A DNA stretch of 64,000 bases from Forficula auricularia. Its lineage: Eukaryota; Arthropoda; Insecta; Dermaptera; Forficulidae. The DNA lies in the NCBI GenBank assembly GCA_024734495.1, contig JALMQS010000153.1, forward strand, positions 8,457,294 through 8,521,293, read 5' to 3'. A program made the translations under genes and the position numbers. Each line of letters begins with the position of its first letter. The first letter of the stretch is position 1. This document shows positions 21,665 to 32,455 of the stretch, in pieces. The notes under the pieces were generated by a model. The model saw only the letters and a list, made by a program, of their open reading frames with translations. It was not told the origin of the DNA and ran no database searches.

Positions 21665-22060
21665 CTTTTGAAAATTGATAAATTTTTAGAAAATTTCGGA
21701 GTTTTTTCAGTTTTTCTTGAATTCAACCTCATTGCGCCAAGGGTTACCATTATCCAATTAAGATGAAACTTTGTTTAAATTGTAGCAAAATTAATCTAGT
21801 TTAAAAATGTATGGAATTGTCTTTGTCGGAAACCTAATCCTTCATGGTCAAAATGGGGAAAAATCGAAAAAAGTACGAGTTTTAGGCATATTCAAAAGTG
21901 ATCCCGAGGGGCTGTTTTTTGACAGGCAGTACCAGTTTTACTAAACCTAAACAAATGAAATTTTCATCATTTTACGCATAATTTAAAGAGCTTTAATTTA
22001 TCTAACAAATATCTTTTTGATTTGATAAGCCGTTTTATAGTTATTCAAGAAAAACTGAAA
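21665..22060 (-). repeat. Dispersed repeat J, copy 2
   Basis: Inverted relative of 16600-17185: GGGTTACCATTATCCAATTA and TTCATGGTCAAAATGGGGAA are clear. 21276-21664 and 22061-22288 are AT-rich sequence in which I see nothing. Confidence 0.5.
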
Positions 22061-22289
22061 AAACTCCGAAATTTTCTCATTTTGAGGCGGGTAGAAAAAT
22101 TTCCATGACACAGATTTGAGGGAAAACTTAGGGTAGTAATATTGGAGTACCAATAAAGGTATTCCAGCAATAGAATCTTTACCGGGAATTATTTCCTGTT
22201 TATGTCATTTTTTCACGTTTTCTTTTTAATTCTTTATTGATTATTTATTTTGTATTGTTAAAAAATAAATAAAGCTAAATCTACACGTT

Positions 22290-22478
22290 GGGGGGTCGGG
22301 TAGGCTAGGCGGTAGCATGTCAGCCAGCTAACCAAGAGGACCCGAGTTCGATTCCGGCTCGAGGCATCCGGCTAAAATCTGACCCCCGAGGTAGAGACAA
22401 ATTTAAAAATAAAAATAAATAGTATCGTAAATGGCTTATGGCTAACATGGCCGAAAAGCCAAAAAAAAAAAAAAAAAA
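22290..22478 (+). mobile_element. tRNA-derived SINE, family 2, with target duplication
   Basis: The tRNA-like head has an A-box-like TAGGCTAGGCGGTAGCA and a perfect B box (GAGTTCGATTCCGG). A short body follows, then GGCCGAAAAGCC and a run of 18 A. AAATCTACACGTT stands just before (22277-22289) and directly after the A-tail, so the insertion is bounded and fairly young. It is not a functional tRNA: there is no acceptor stem closing the head. Confidence 0.8.
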
Positions 22479-22810
22479 TCTACACGTTTATTTTAGCCCT
22501 TCTTTATTTTACTATATATTATAACAAAATTGTGAATATGGCCATGAATAAAAACGTTTTCTATCAGTTTGCCCGCATCAACCTCTAGAAACGATCTAGG
22601 GCAAACATAACAATTACTTATTAATTTATTAATCAATGGCCTTGTGCTAAAAAGGGATTTATTAAAAAATAAACACTAATAAAGACCAAAATAAAGAATA
22701 AATCAAGTTTCGCTAAACAATAGGTACTAAATTTGTTATTAATTTATTACAAACTTCCAGGAATTCATTCTAGCATTTTGGAACCAGAACGAACTTTCTA
22801 GTTCGTGGGG

Positions 22811-23960
22811 ATTCTACGGTAACTGAGGCGGCGCGATCTGACGATGGATTATACTAGTACTCACCAAATTAAGAAGAAAATGAAGAATACCATTTTTTGA
22901 GATTTCGCTTAGTTTTCGACATATCGAGTTTAAAAAAATAATGTTTTTTGTATTTATTTTCTTTTATTTTTTAATTGTTTTTTATAGAAACCAAGGAAAC
23001 CGTAGTATTATGGATTCTTCTATCCGATGACGGATACTTTTAGAACTAGATAAAATAAGCCGGAAAGCAAAAATATAATTTTAAACTACAAATATGAACT
23101 GAATTTGAGTTTATGGACTGTGATATCTCAAATTGTCTCAAGTGAGCGCAATTTTCAGTTTTAGAACTTGTCATAGGTTCTATTCATCATCTATTTAGAT
23201 AAATAAATTATATTAAAAAAAAACTAAAAAACACGCTTCTAAAAAGTACAAAATAATGTAATACTTAATCAAAAAGTGTGGGGCGCAGAAACTTTTAATA
23301 AATTTCGTCAAAGTGCCCCACTCTTTTTGATCATTTATTTTTTACATTTTTGAAGTGTGTTTTTTTAGTTTTTTTTTAAAATATAATTTATTTTTTTACT
23401 TTTTATAGAGAAAAGTTTGCGGAATTTAACAGAATGAAATGTATTTATTTATTTTTATTATTTTTATATAATTTCATTTAAATTGAGTAGGTAAACAATT
23501 ATTTTTATAGAGAAATGTTTGCGGAATTTAACAGAAAAAAATTGAGCTCAAACGAGTCAGTTACATACATACAAACAAACAAACAAACAAACATACAGGT
23601 GAAACTAATAAAAGAGTGTTAAAAAATGGGTTCCCGAACAAACGGCAACGACTTTTACATATTCGAATTTTTTGGGCATTTACTAATTTTTTTTAATTAA
23701 TATTCATTTTCTAAAAGAATCCGTAGTCAGTAGAGACGCTACACGGGACACCGTGATTCTACGGTTTCCGTGGTTTCTATAAAAAACAAGTGAAAAATAA
23801 ATTAAAATAAATAAATACAAAAAAAATGTATTTTTTAAACTGGATATCTCGAAAAATAAGCGAAATCTCGAAAAATGGCATTTTCTTCATTTTCGTCTTA
23901 TTTTGGTGAGTACTATAAGAATCCATCGTCAGATCGCGACGCCACAATTACCGTAGAATT
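22811..23960. mobile_element. Long inverted-repeat element (about 240-bp arms)
   Basis: ATTCTACGGTAACTGAGGCG at the left is matched inversely at the right (CGCCACAATTACCGTAGAAT). The arms run about 22811-23043 and 23713-23960 and share GCGATCTGACGATGGATT and GTACTCACCAAA. A separate inner palindrome is at 23215-23395 (CACGCTT... with AAGTGTG...), related to the one in the family C foldback. No coding sequence seen. Confidence 0.6.
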
Positions 23961-24282
23961 ACCTAGTTACGGAAGTATAGGAATCCAGTCAGAGAGGAAT
24001 ATAATCATGATTGAAAATGATTTTTTCCTAAGATTCAGTCATTTCTAAATACGAATTAAAAAAAAAAGAGAGACAGAACAGAATTATACACTCCAAATTG
24101 CTGGCATATGTAACGTGTGATGATCCGAGCAATCACATGAGTTCTAATTTATTTTGATGAAAAATTCCTCATAATAAACAGCATTCGTTTTATTTTTTCA
24201 AGGCGCTCTGAGGCTGTGCATCGTGCTTTGAAAAATCTATTTTAATTTTAGATGATTAATAATAATTTTTACTTTCAAATAT

Positions 24283-25498
24283 ACCGGGTGAGTTTTTTAT
24301 CTTGAGACAGTCTTATAACTCAAAAACAGTGCATTATATGGAAAAAAGTTTCGAATAAAAGTTTATTTATATCAAGGGGAAACTAAACTACGCTATTGTT
24401 TATCAACCTAGAACAAGCTTTCAAGGGTATTTCAATGTCAAATTCTGTTTTTTGAATGGAACCCTATAGTTTTCTATACGTCTACTTAATCTACAAAAAA
24501 AACTGAACAACTTTTATAAGAACTATTTTTTTAAACGACATCAAATAAACAAAATTTTAAATCAATTAGATCTGAAAAAAATCTAAATAATTATTTTTAA
24601 CAATTATTCAACTTAATTATCAAATAATAATGATCAAATATTTAATTATTAAATAAATAATTATTAAATCGAAAAGTCACAACAATGAAAATTAGTGTTT
24701 ACAATGATCTTAAAACTTCATTATACTCAGATTTAAGAGATTATTTTCTACTTAATAGAACTAGTTAAAATTCTTGAGTTTAAAAAAAGTTTATTTCTCG
24801 TGTCATAACAGTAGATAGTTATATTATTATATTATCATAATAAAAATGGAGCATTTTTTTTGAAGACAGAATTGAAATGTTTTTAATTTATGCGGTGAAT
24901 GTGGAAGAAGTGTTATGGGGTTGCCATTGAAATGGATGCCGAGCGTTTTCCTAATAGGAATACACCCTCACAAGCTTCATTTTATTATGTTGTAATCTGT
25001 TTAAAAGAAAAAAAGCTGCGAAGAAAATGGAACAGGCCAAAATAAGGGAATTGGAACTGGAATTCATCCATAAGACTTTCGATACACTCTGAAATGTTAC
25101 AGACCAGTATCGTAAAATTACTAATTATTATTAAATTATTTATTTAATTATTAATATTTGATAATTAAGTTAAATAATTGTTAAAAATAATTATCAAAAT
25201 TTATTTTTGAGATCTATTTGATTCATGTATTTTCTTTATTTGATGTCGTATAAAAAATAGTTCTTATGAAAGTTGTTCAGTTTTTTTGTAGATAAAGTAG
25301 ACGTATACAAAACTATAGGGTTCCATTTAAAAAACAGAATTTGACATTGAAATACCCTTGAAAGCCTGTTATAGGTCGATAAACAATAGCGTAGTTTAGT
25401 TTCCCCTCGATATAAACAAACTTTTATTCGAAACTTTTTTCCATATAATGCACTGTTTTTGAATTATAAGACTGTCTCAAGATAAAAAACTCACCCGA
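24283..25498. mobile_element. Long-TIR element, copy 1 (about 370-bp arms)
   Basis: ACCGGGTGAGTTTTTTATCT at the left and the inverse (GATAAAAAACTCACCCGA) at the right; arms about 24283-24660 and 25125-25498 stay alignable through AAACTAAACTACGCTATTG and GACATCAAATAAACAAAAT. TA- or ATA-type flanks. The centre keeps a segment with GAATGTGGAAGAAGTGTTA and ATTCATCCATAAGACTTTC. A second copy is at 58436-59618 and pieces lie at 5250-5560 and 6490-6560. No transposase frame. Confidence 0.65.
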
Positions 25499-25540
25499 TA
25501 TATTCTCTATTTATCATGTAATGATATAGGATATAATGTG

Positions 25541-25715
25541 AAGTATTGCGATCGTCTGCCGAGGTCCTGATAGTTCGAGAGCTTCTATCTCCTAGAAGAG
25601 AGGAATCGATGTCCTTAATAGTTTGACACCGGCTTTAGAACATATAACCCGATATTGTGGTTTCCAGAGGCTAAAAAGGGACCAAAAATCCATTGCTCCG
25701 TGCGGATATATGTAT
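25541..25715 (+). repeat. Dispersed repeat S, copy 1
   Basis: ATTGCGATCGTCTGCCGAGG ... AAAAAGGGACCAAAAATCC recurs at 42855-43050 in the same orientation. The 61- and 64-residue frames here are not conserved between the copies. Confidence 0.5.
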
Positions 25716-25728
25716 GTATGTATATGTT

Positions 25729-26142
25729 GCTGCAAAAACCAGTTTTTTAGTAAGAACGGGCTCTTCCTAGTTAAAACACGCTTCACTGAATACCTTTATG
25801 GCAACTAGAGTTTGCTGATGTTGGTTGAGTTTGGTTCTAAGATCTAGAATCTTCATTTTTGACCTTCCGTCTCATTTTGGGTGTTTATTTTCGAAAATTT
25901 TTAAACGAAATTATCAAAAATTTAATAAATTTACAACTTTGCTTCTAATTTTTGACATTTTTATTTAAAAAATTTTGAAAATAAGGACCCAAAATGAGGC
26001 GCAAGGTCCAAAATGAAGATTCTAGACCCTTGGACCAAACTCAACAAACATGAGCAAATTATAGTTGCCACAAAGATATTCAGTCAAGAGCGTTGTAACT
26101 AGTAAGAACCAGTTCTTACTAAAAACGTGTTTTTACTGCAAC
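25729..26142. repeat. Imperfect palindrome of about 0.4 kb
   Basis: 25729-25880 is inverted at about 25985-26142: GCAAAAACCAGTTTTTTAGT with the inverse near 26110, and GATCTAGAATCTTCATTTTT with AAATGAAGATTCTAGACCC. The outer part carries GTTGCC/GGCAAC. No hammerhead core was found in it. Confidence 0.5.
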
Positions 26143-26309
26143 ATATATACCCCCTGCGTTTCTGAACCTTAAGTCTCAGAGCTATCAAATTCGAAACTTA
26201 AGCTCGATCAATATAGGCTAGAAGGAGTACAGCAAGCTTTTGGTTGAAATCGGAATATAGGAAGTTGACATTTACATAAAAGATTTTTCGTTTTTTTTTT
26301 TTTTTTTTG

Positions 26310-26525
26310 TATTTTCTCAAAAATAGTTCTAACGATTTTGCTTTTAAATTGATGTACTTATCAAGTGTCATAAGTTGTTAGTCGTGTATAAATTTTAATC
26401 CGATTGAAATAGAGCAAGAGGGTGTAAATTTGGAGTGTTGCAAAATAAATATTTTAATCGTTTATATCTCGTAGGTATTTGGTAAATCGCAGAGCTTTGG
26501 GATTTGAAAATTAAGCTACCTAGAC
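26310..26525 (+). repeat. Dispersed repeat R, copy 2
   Basis: Same block as 13245-13415, ending GCAGAGCTTTGGGATTTGAA. It runs directly into the LINE fragment that follows. Confidence 0.5.
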
Positions 26526-26529
26526 CTAG

Positions 26530-26870
26530 AGGTAGAAGAACTTTCTGTCTCGAATATGGCTCTCATCTGTGGAGGGGTGCCTCCAAGCATTCTCTTGCCA
26601 CACAGGATGCAATTCAGAAGCGAGTCAATTAAACTAATAGGAGACCCGGCTCTTACTAACTCACTCGACTCCCTGGCTCACCGAAGAACCGTTTCTGCCC
26701 TTTCCCTGTACTACAGATACTATCATGGTGTCTGTTCAGTCGAGCTGAAATCAATTATCCCTCTTAAAGCCCTCTTCGAAAAACACGCACTCAGCACCCC
26801 TTCGCTATCAAATTGGATAAAAATCGAACAAGCGCTTTCGCCAACTCTTTTTTTTGTGATATTGATGTAA
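26530..26870 (+). pseudogene. Jockey-like LINE reverse transcriptase, C-terminal fragment
   Basis: Two overlapping frames give the conserved tail of an insect non-LTR reverse transcriptase: CLEYGSHLWRGASKHSL and QDAIQKRVN in one, then, after a one-base shift near 26625, IKLIGDPALTNSLDSLAHRR and LSLYYRYYHG-x-CS-x-EL. The IGD-x-x-LT-x-SL-x-SLAHRR and YRYYHG motifs are typical of Jockey/CR1-type elements, from memory. The fragment lacks the catalytic FADD region and breaks into an inverted SINE body at about 26866. It is a dead piece and not a host gene. Confidence 0.7.
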
Positions 26871-27090
26871 GAAGGAGATACACCAGAAGGTGCATCCCCT
26901 AAAGGCCTGTATGGGATGGCCCCTACATCGTGAAAAAGAACAGAGTAGAAGGAAAGAAGCCGGGATCACGAGCCAAATCTCCGAAAGTTAGATACAATCC
27001 AATTTACTAAGTTTTTTAAGGGCTTCGAGTAGAGGTAAATTCTCCGTGCGATAAATTAGGTTAAATTTATCTCCCACTTAATATTTTATC
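26866..27090 (-). mobile_element. SINE family 1, headless inverted copy
   Basis: Matches the body of the 15957-16312 SINE on the other strand (GATACACCAGAAGGTGCATC, CCGGGATCACGAGCCAAATC). The tRNA-like head is missing, which is the usual 5' truncation. It sits between two fragments of the same LINE family in opposite orientation. Confidence 0.65.
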
Positions 27091-27107
27091 CCTAATTAGC
27101 CCGTCTC

Positions 27108-27300
27108 TGAATTGCATCCAAGGTATAAAGAGAATGCTTTGGAGGCTCCTCTCCACAAATGCGAGCAATATTCGAGACAGAGGTGAATTTGAGCTTTGTA
27201 TAAGGTAAGAAGTTGAGTGCGGGTGAAAAAGCGTTTGGTCCGGAAAAGAAAGCCAAGCTTACATGCTGCAGCTTTTGCTACTTAGAATATAGTCATATGG
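27108..27300 (-). pseudogene. Jockey-like LINE fragment, opposite orientation
   Basis: Minus-strand reading gives KLGFLFRTKRFFT, LLTLYKAQIHLCLEYCSHLW and RGASKAFSL. This overlaps the start of the 26530-26870 fragment and extends further toward the N terminus, so it is a second copy, about 60 residues long, without catalytic motifs. 27320-27480 shows nothing. Confidence 0.6.
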
Positions 27301-27488
27301 TCATGGTCATCGCAAGAAAGGTCAGAACCTAAGGTCACACCTAGCAATCATATTTTGTTTTGCTCAGTAACTAATTATAATATATTTTCTGACAAATAGA
27401 TATAAAATTCAGACATCTTTTCGACCAACTGTAACATTGTCTAATTTTTAAAATATTTCTATGTTTATAGTTGATTTTTTTTTTTTTT

Positions 27489-28190
27489 TTATAAATTTTA
27501 TTAAACCAATTATTTTACATTAATTAATGTATACATTGTATTTTTGCTTCGATTCCGGAGATTACTTCTCCACCATCGAGTGTCCTTATTCATCTTAAAA
27601 AAACCCTCTTTTCCGATAATTATTTCAATTCCATTATTCCCCAATCAAGTCGATTGGTTTTAATTACCCTTCTCCCCAATCATTTCTCCCGATTTTATTT
27701 ATTTATTTTTTTATAAATTTTATTAAACCAATTATTTTACATTAATTAATGTATACATTGTATTTTGCTTCGATTCCGGAGATTACTTCTCCACCATCGA
27801 GTGTCCTTATTCATCTTTAGTCCTTGTTTTTAATAAGAGGAAAAATCTAATTAGATAAAAAAACCTCTTTTCCGATAATTATTTCAATTCCATTATTCCC
27901 CAATCAAGTCGATTGGTTTTAATTACCCATCTCCCCAATCATTTCTCGCGATTTTATTTATTTATTTTTTTATAAATTTTATTAAACCAATTATTTTACA
28001 TTAATTAATGTATACATTGTATTTTGCTTCGATTCCGGAGATTACTTCTCCACCATCGAGTGTCCTTATTCATCTTTAGTCCTTGTTTTTAATAAAAGGA
28101 AAAATCTTATTAGATAAAAAAACCTCTTTTCCGATAATTATTTCAATTCCATTATTCCCCAATCAAGTCGATTGGTCTCCTCTCAATCAC
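27489..28190 (+). repeat. Tandem repeat, three units of about 259 bp
   Basis: The word GCTTCGATTCCGGAGATTAC stands at 27546, 27767 and 28026, so spacings are 221 and 259. The first unit lacks about 38 bp (the AGTCCTTGTTTTTAATAAGA segment). Units are almost identical. Single copies elsewhere (3605, 17950, 20630) show it is also dispersed. No protein. Confidence 0.85.
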
Positions 28191-28344
28191 TCTCCAATTC
28201 TCATCCGATCTTATAGTTGATTTATAATTCTTACGTAAATGGATTAATTTTTAATTTCTCATGTGATAAAGGGGGAATATCTTCTGTGACATTTTGAGAT
28301 TGTTTTTATAAGAATTGTATTTATTTAATTATATTCTTATAGTG

Positions 28345-29110
28345 AGTAAAAATAAGCTGATGTCGCCATCCACATGACTACATAAATCTTCCTCTCTTAT
28401 ATTTAATACAATAGTTTATAACTATTTACGAAAGAACCCCCCTCTTAATCTTGGGCCCATTAGGAATTAATAATATCCACTTTTAATTCGATTTGAAAAT
28501 TTTATTTTATATTATTTTTGAAACCCCCCCCCCTATTCTTTTGGCCACTATCAATTTCAATTTCACATTGTGAGTCATTTTCATTAAGGTTATATAGGGT
28601 GTGTATGCAAAATTTCCGATGAATCGATCAAAGCGTCTAGGAATTATATTGATAGTTTTATTTTTTGAAGCCCTACCCCCCCCCCTTCCAATTTTGGCAT
28701 CGAAAAAAATAATAACTATCTTTTTTTTATTATAGATTTATTTTATAGTAGGTATATTTGATTTTTCTTGGATTTTTTAGTTTGAAAATTGTATAATTTT
28801 AATTTTTTAACCCCTGCCCCCCAACCGCTTAATTTTTGTTTCGATTTCAACCAAAATCTAATCAGCTCTTTATCTCAATGCACCAAAATTACATAATTAT
28901 GAAATTTCGTTTTGATATTTCGACTAGTTTTTGAGCTAGAGCGTATACAAAATTTGGTATAATTAATAAAATCAATAACTAATATCTCGTAAAATATCAT
29001 TTTTTTGATGTTCACACATTAGGGCTTTTTTGTAGAGCAAAACGCCATGGTTTAGCTCTATTTTTTGTATCAAAATAGTTTCAGCTGTTTTTGAGATATT
29101 TCAAAAATAT
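28345..29110 (+). mobile_element. HINE-like element, degenerate copy
   Basis: Begins AAATAAGCTGATGTCGCCATCC like the 9025 and 36640 copies, then has C-tracts and the shared block CCAAAATCTAATCAGCTC ... GTTTTTGAGCTAGAGCGTAT ... CAAAACGCCATGGTTTAGCTC. The subterminal inverted repeats are eroded. Confidence 0.4.
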
Positions 29111-29119
29111 GAAATGAAA

Positions 29120-29790
29120 AGGGCCCTCGCGGGAAAGTTTTGGGGTAGTTTTGATTTCTTGATCCTATATGTTTTTGGGTGTGGTGAATCCGAATCTGAG
29201 GTTTGCTAAAAAAGTAAAAAATCTCATTTTTTTGGCGGTTTTCTGCTTATAACTCGAAAACTATAAACTTTTCGTAAATAAGCTTTCTTTTCAAAATGAA
29301 AGTTTACAAAATTTCCTACAAATTTCATCATTTAGGTTTTTTATCCGACCAACCGTTCGGGCTCAAGTGCTAGTCGAAAATTGGCTTATTTTTTTCTGTT
29401 TCTGCAAATCCCAAAAACTCGCACTTTTTTCGATTTTTTTCCCATTTTGACAATGAAAGAGGACGTTTTCGACAAAGACCATTCTATACATTTTTAAACT
29501 AGATTAAATTTGCTACAATTCAACAAAAGTTTCATCCCAATTGGATAATGGTAACCAGTGCCGCAATCAGGTTGAAGTTTTTAAATTTGTAGGAAATTTT
29601 ATGACGTTTCATTTGAATAAGAAGGTTATTTACGAAAAGTTGATAGTTTTCGAATTATAATCCAAAAATCGCCAATTTTTGATAATATTCCGTCACGAAA
29701 TTTTGTTAGGAAACCTCAGATTCGGATTCAGCGCAGCGAAAAACATAAATGGTCGAAGAAATTATAGCTACCCCAAAACTTTCCGGGTAA
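29120..29790 (+). repeat. Dispersed repeat J, copy 3
   Basis: GGAAAGTTTTGGGGTAG, TAACTCGAAAACTATAAAC, CAACCGTTCGGGCTCAAGTG, ATTGGATAATGGTAACCAG and a partly inverted tail (CAAAACTTTCCGGGTAA). Same modules, same order, as the arms at 43851-44762. Confidence 0.6.
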
Positions 29791-30049
29791 AAACACAATT
29801 TAAATGGACTATTTGATTTAATAAAAAAAATTCCCACTAAATATTTTGGTCTTTGGATTGACCCCCCCACAAAAAAAAAAAAATCTGGCTACGGCACTGC
29901 TAGTCTAACAAATGACATAATATATTATGAATTCAATGAAAAGGAAAAATTATCATATATTATTAAATGCATTGGCTGTCAAATTTGATATAACAAAAAA
30001 AATAACAACATTAACAAGTTTTTTATAATAAAAAAATCATAATCAAGAT

Positions 30050-30600
30050 GACTCGTTAGAAGATAATAAAAAAAGAGTCAAAGGTGAAGATGGAAGGAAT
30101 CGAAGCCGGCGCAAAGACACCCACGCAATATGCAATTTCCTTCAACATCAGTGAATTTGCGATGAGAAAAGCCAGACCTTGACTGTTGACTCCACACACA
30201 CACGAGCGTCTGATTAATTCTAATTAAAAAAAAAAAAAAAAATCAAATACCATTATAAGTTTATTTATGCTCGCGTAAGCTTGGAGGAGTAAACATTTAC
30301 AAATAAATAAACATTACCCATTCGCCTGTCTTATCGGCTGAAACAACTATTAAACTATTTATTTTCTTATCAAAGAAGTATTTCCTGTCAATTGTATGCG
30401 TCCCCCTTTATAAGAAAACAGTCTCGGTTGTCAAATGGCAATTAGACGGTGGGAGAAAAATATTATAGAATTCCAAGGTCGGAGAGAAAATATGAAAGAA
30501 AATAGTTTATTTGTGAATGTAACTAAAGATAAGTAAGCAAAGAGATAAAAAATTTAGTGAAGGAATTAAATTTGTAGGTGGATATTAAACGGGTTAAATA
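30050..30600. other. Apparently unique sequence next to a CpG island
   Basis: Apart from short A and CA runs (30190-30240), this stretch shares no block with the repeats elsewhere in the window, which is unusual here. It contains GAATCGAAGCCGGCGCAAAG. I see no open frame with recognisable content. Confidence 0.3.
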
Positions 30601-30975
30601 TTTATAGTATAAGAAATGAAAAAAAAAAACGCGGGAGTAAAATATTGCCCAGGTGTCATTCGTGTTGAAATTCCAATGCGGTGATTAAAATTGAGTGCAA
30701 TGTGAGAGCGAAAGCAGGCTGATTGGCTGTGTACCTGTACCTGGTTGGAGCCTGAACTGCTGCACAGGCACAACTGTCGAACACTTTGCTGATGGGGGGC
30801 CGGAGCGCTCTGCAGCCGAGTTGTTGCCGTCGCTTCGATCTGGGCTCGGTAAGGATTGGCATCTGCGCATGCGCGACGACGCCTCGCTCGCCGGCGACGC
30901 TGCTCGACCACGTGACGTAGCTATGGTCCCCAGCGCCAGCGCCTCCTACGGCTCCCGCCACCTCAATTGATTTTG
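30600..30975. promoter_or_regulatory. CpG-rich promoter-like island
   Basis: A 370-bp GC- and CpG-rich patch in AT-rich DNA. It holds TGCGCATGCGC (30864-30874), a perfect NRF-1-type palindrome, and CACGTGACGTAG (30909-30920), an E-box overlapping a CRE-like site. On the plus strand a good donor, CTCG|GTAAGG, is at 30848/30849; on the minus strand a weaker one, CCAG|GTACAG, is at 30741/30740. It could be the distant 5' exon and promoter of norpA (19.5 kb upstream on the minus strand) or the start of an unseen plus-strand gene. The overlapping short open frames have no known motif. Confidence 0.5.
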
Positions 30976-31348
30976 CGCCACCTTAAGAAAATCACTTGGC
31001 TCTTATTGAACAGCAGGGATTTAGACATCGCTAATAAATAAGGACATTTTTGATTATATTATTTTAAAGTCTACCTACGAGGCCAGCCTTCGGCGGCACT
31101 CTTACTGGCCCTGCTCCCCAACCCCCCGGGACCGCCCACCCCCGGACCAACTCCCCCATTTTGGGTGGTTAGTATTTGCATTTTTAGCTGGTGAGATGTC
31201 GTGAGATTTGGCTGACCCACTTACCCCCCCCTCCCCAATCTCACGTGAGATTTTCGAAAATGCGTATTTTTATTGTAAATACGTTAATCTCTGCTTAATT
31301 GCGTTGGATTTATTCAAAAAACATATGCTTAATTATTTTTATTAAAGA

Positions 31349-32296
31349 ATAGCTGATAGGCCCGCCTTCGCCGGCCCTCTTGTTAACCAGTGGGCTAAGC
31401 CCCCTGGACCACCCCCGCACCCCCACCTTAGTCCGCCTCATTCCCTCACCCCACCCCCATTCCACAACCGGACCCTCATACCACCTCCCGCACCCCATAC
31501 CCTAATTCACCCCACCCCATTCCACCCCCGCACCCAGTTTTTGCATTTCTAGCCATCTAGTGACCAACAGATTATGTATCCAAAATTTGGTTGAGTTTGT
31601 TCTAAGAGCAAGAATTTTCATTTTTTGACCCTCCCCCCATTTTGGGTGGTTAGTTTTTGCATTTCTAGCCTTCTAGTGACCCACATATTATGTATACAAA
31701 ATTTTGTTGAGTTTGGTCTAAGAGCAAGAATTTTCATTTTTTGACCCCCCTCCATTTTGGGTGGTTAGTTGTTGCATTTCTAGCCTTCTAGTGGCCCAGA
31801 GATTATATATACAAAATTTGGTTGAGTTTGGTCCAAGATAAATAATTTTCGTTTTTTGACCCTCCCCCTCTTTTTGGGTGGTTTTTTGAGGGAATTTTTT
31901 TAAACAAAATTTGTCAGATATCACATCCCCTACCACTTTGCTCATTATAAAATTAGCCGTAGAGTTAATAGTTTAGGAGTTATTTGATAATTTTCAATCG
32001 TGCGCCCCTCCTCCCCCCTCAAGCCCACTTTTGGGGTTAAAATATCTATAAAGCTATAAACGTAAGTTAAAAGACATTTGTTCCAAATATGAAATTTCAT
32101 TATGATCCCTTCAGCCATTTTTACGTGAATCGTGAGCAACTTTTCGCGTAAACCACGGAAACATACATACATACAGACAGACAGGAATTTTGTTGAGGGT
32201 GTTTTCGTTCATAACTTTGCTTGAAACGTGTGCAACCAAAATTTGGCGTGATTTGGAGCAATGTACAGACAAAACCTTAATTATATATATATCGAT
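31349..32296 (+). mobile_element. GC-headed non-autonomous element, copy 2
   Basis: Head TAGCTGATAGGCCCGCCTTC and GCCGGCCCTC, a C-rich tract, then three 115-bp units (starting about 31531, 31648, 31765; CATTTTGGGTGGTTAGTTTT), then the block ending AGACAAAACCTTAATTATAT. Same order as 9761-10766. A separate, similar GC head (GAGGCCAGCCTTCGGCGGCA) stands just left of it at about 31080. Confidence 0.55.
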
Positions 32297-32455
32297 TATT
32301 ATTATTATTATTTTTTTTTATTATTGTTTATTGAGGGGTTAACCATAAATTTCTATAATTTGGATATTTTAAATTGTTCGTGAAATTCACAAATTTAACA
32401 ACGCTATAATAGACTGGGAATTTTTTCGTTTTTCGGCAAATTTTTTTTCGAAATG

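Noticed and set aside
30594..30961. Overlapping 60-105 residue minus-strand frames in the CpG island
   Set aside because: GC-rich sequence has few stops; four frames are open at once, none shows a motif, and the region has promoter-like sites.
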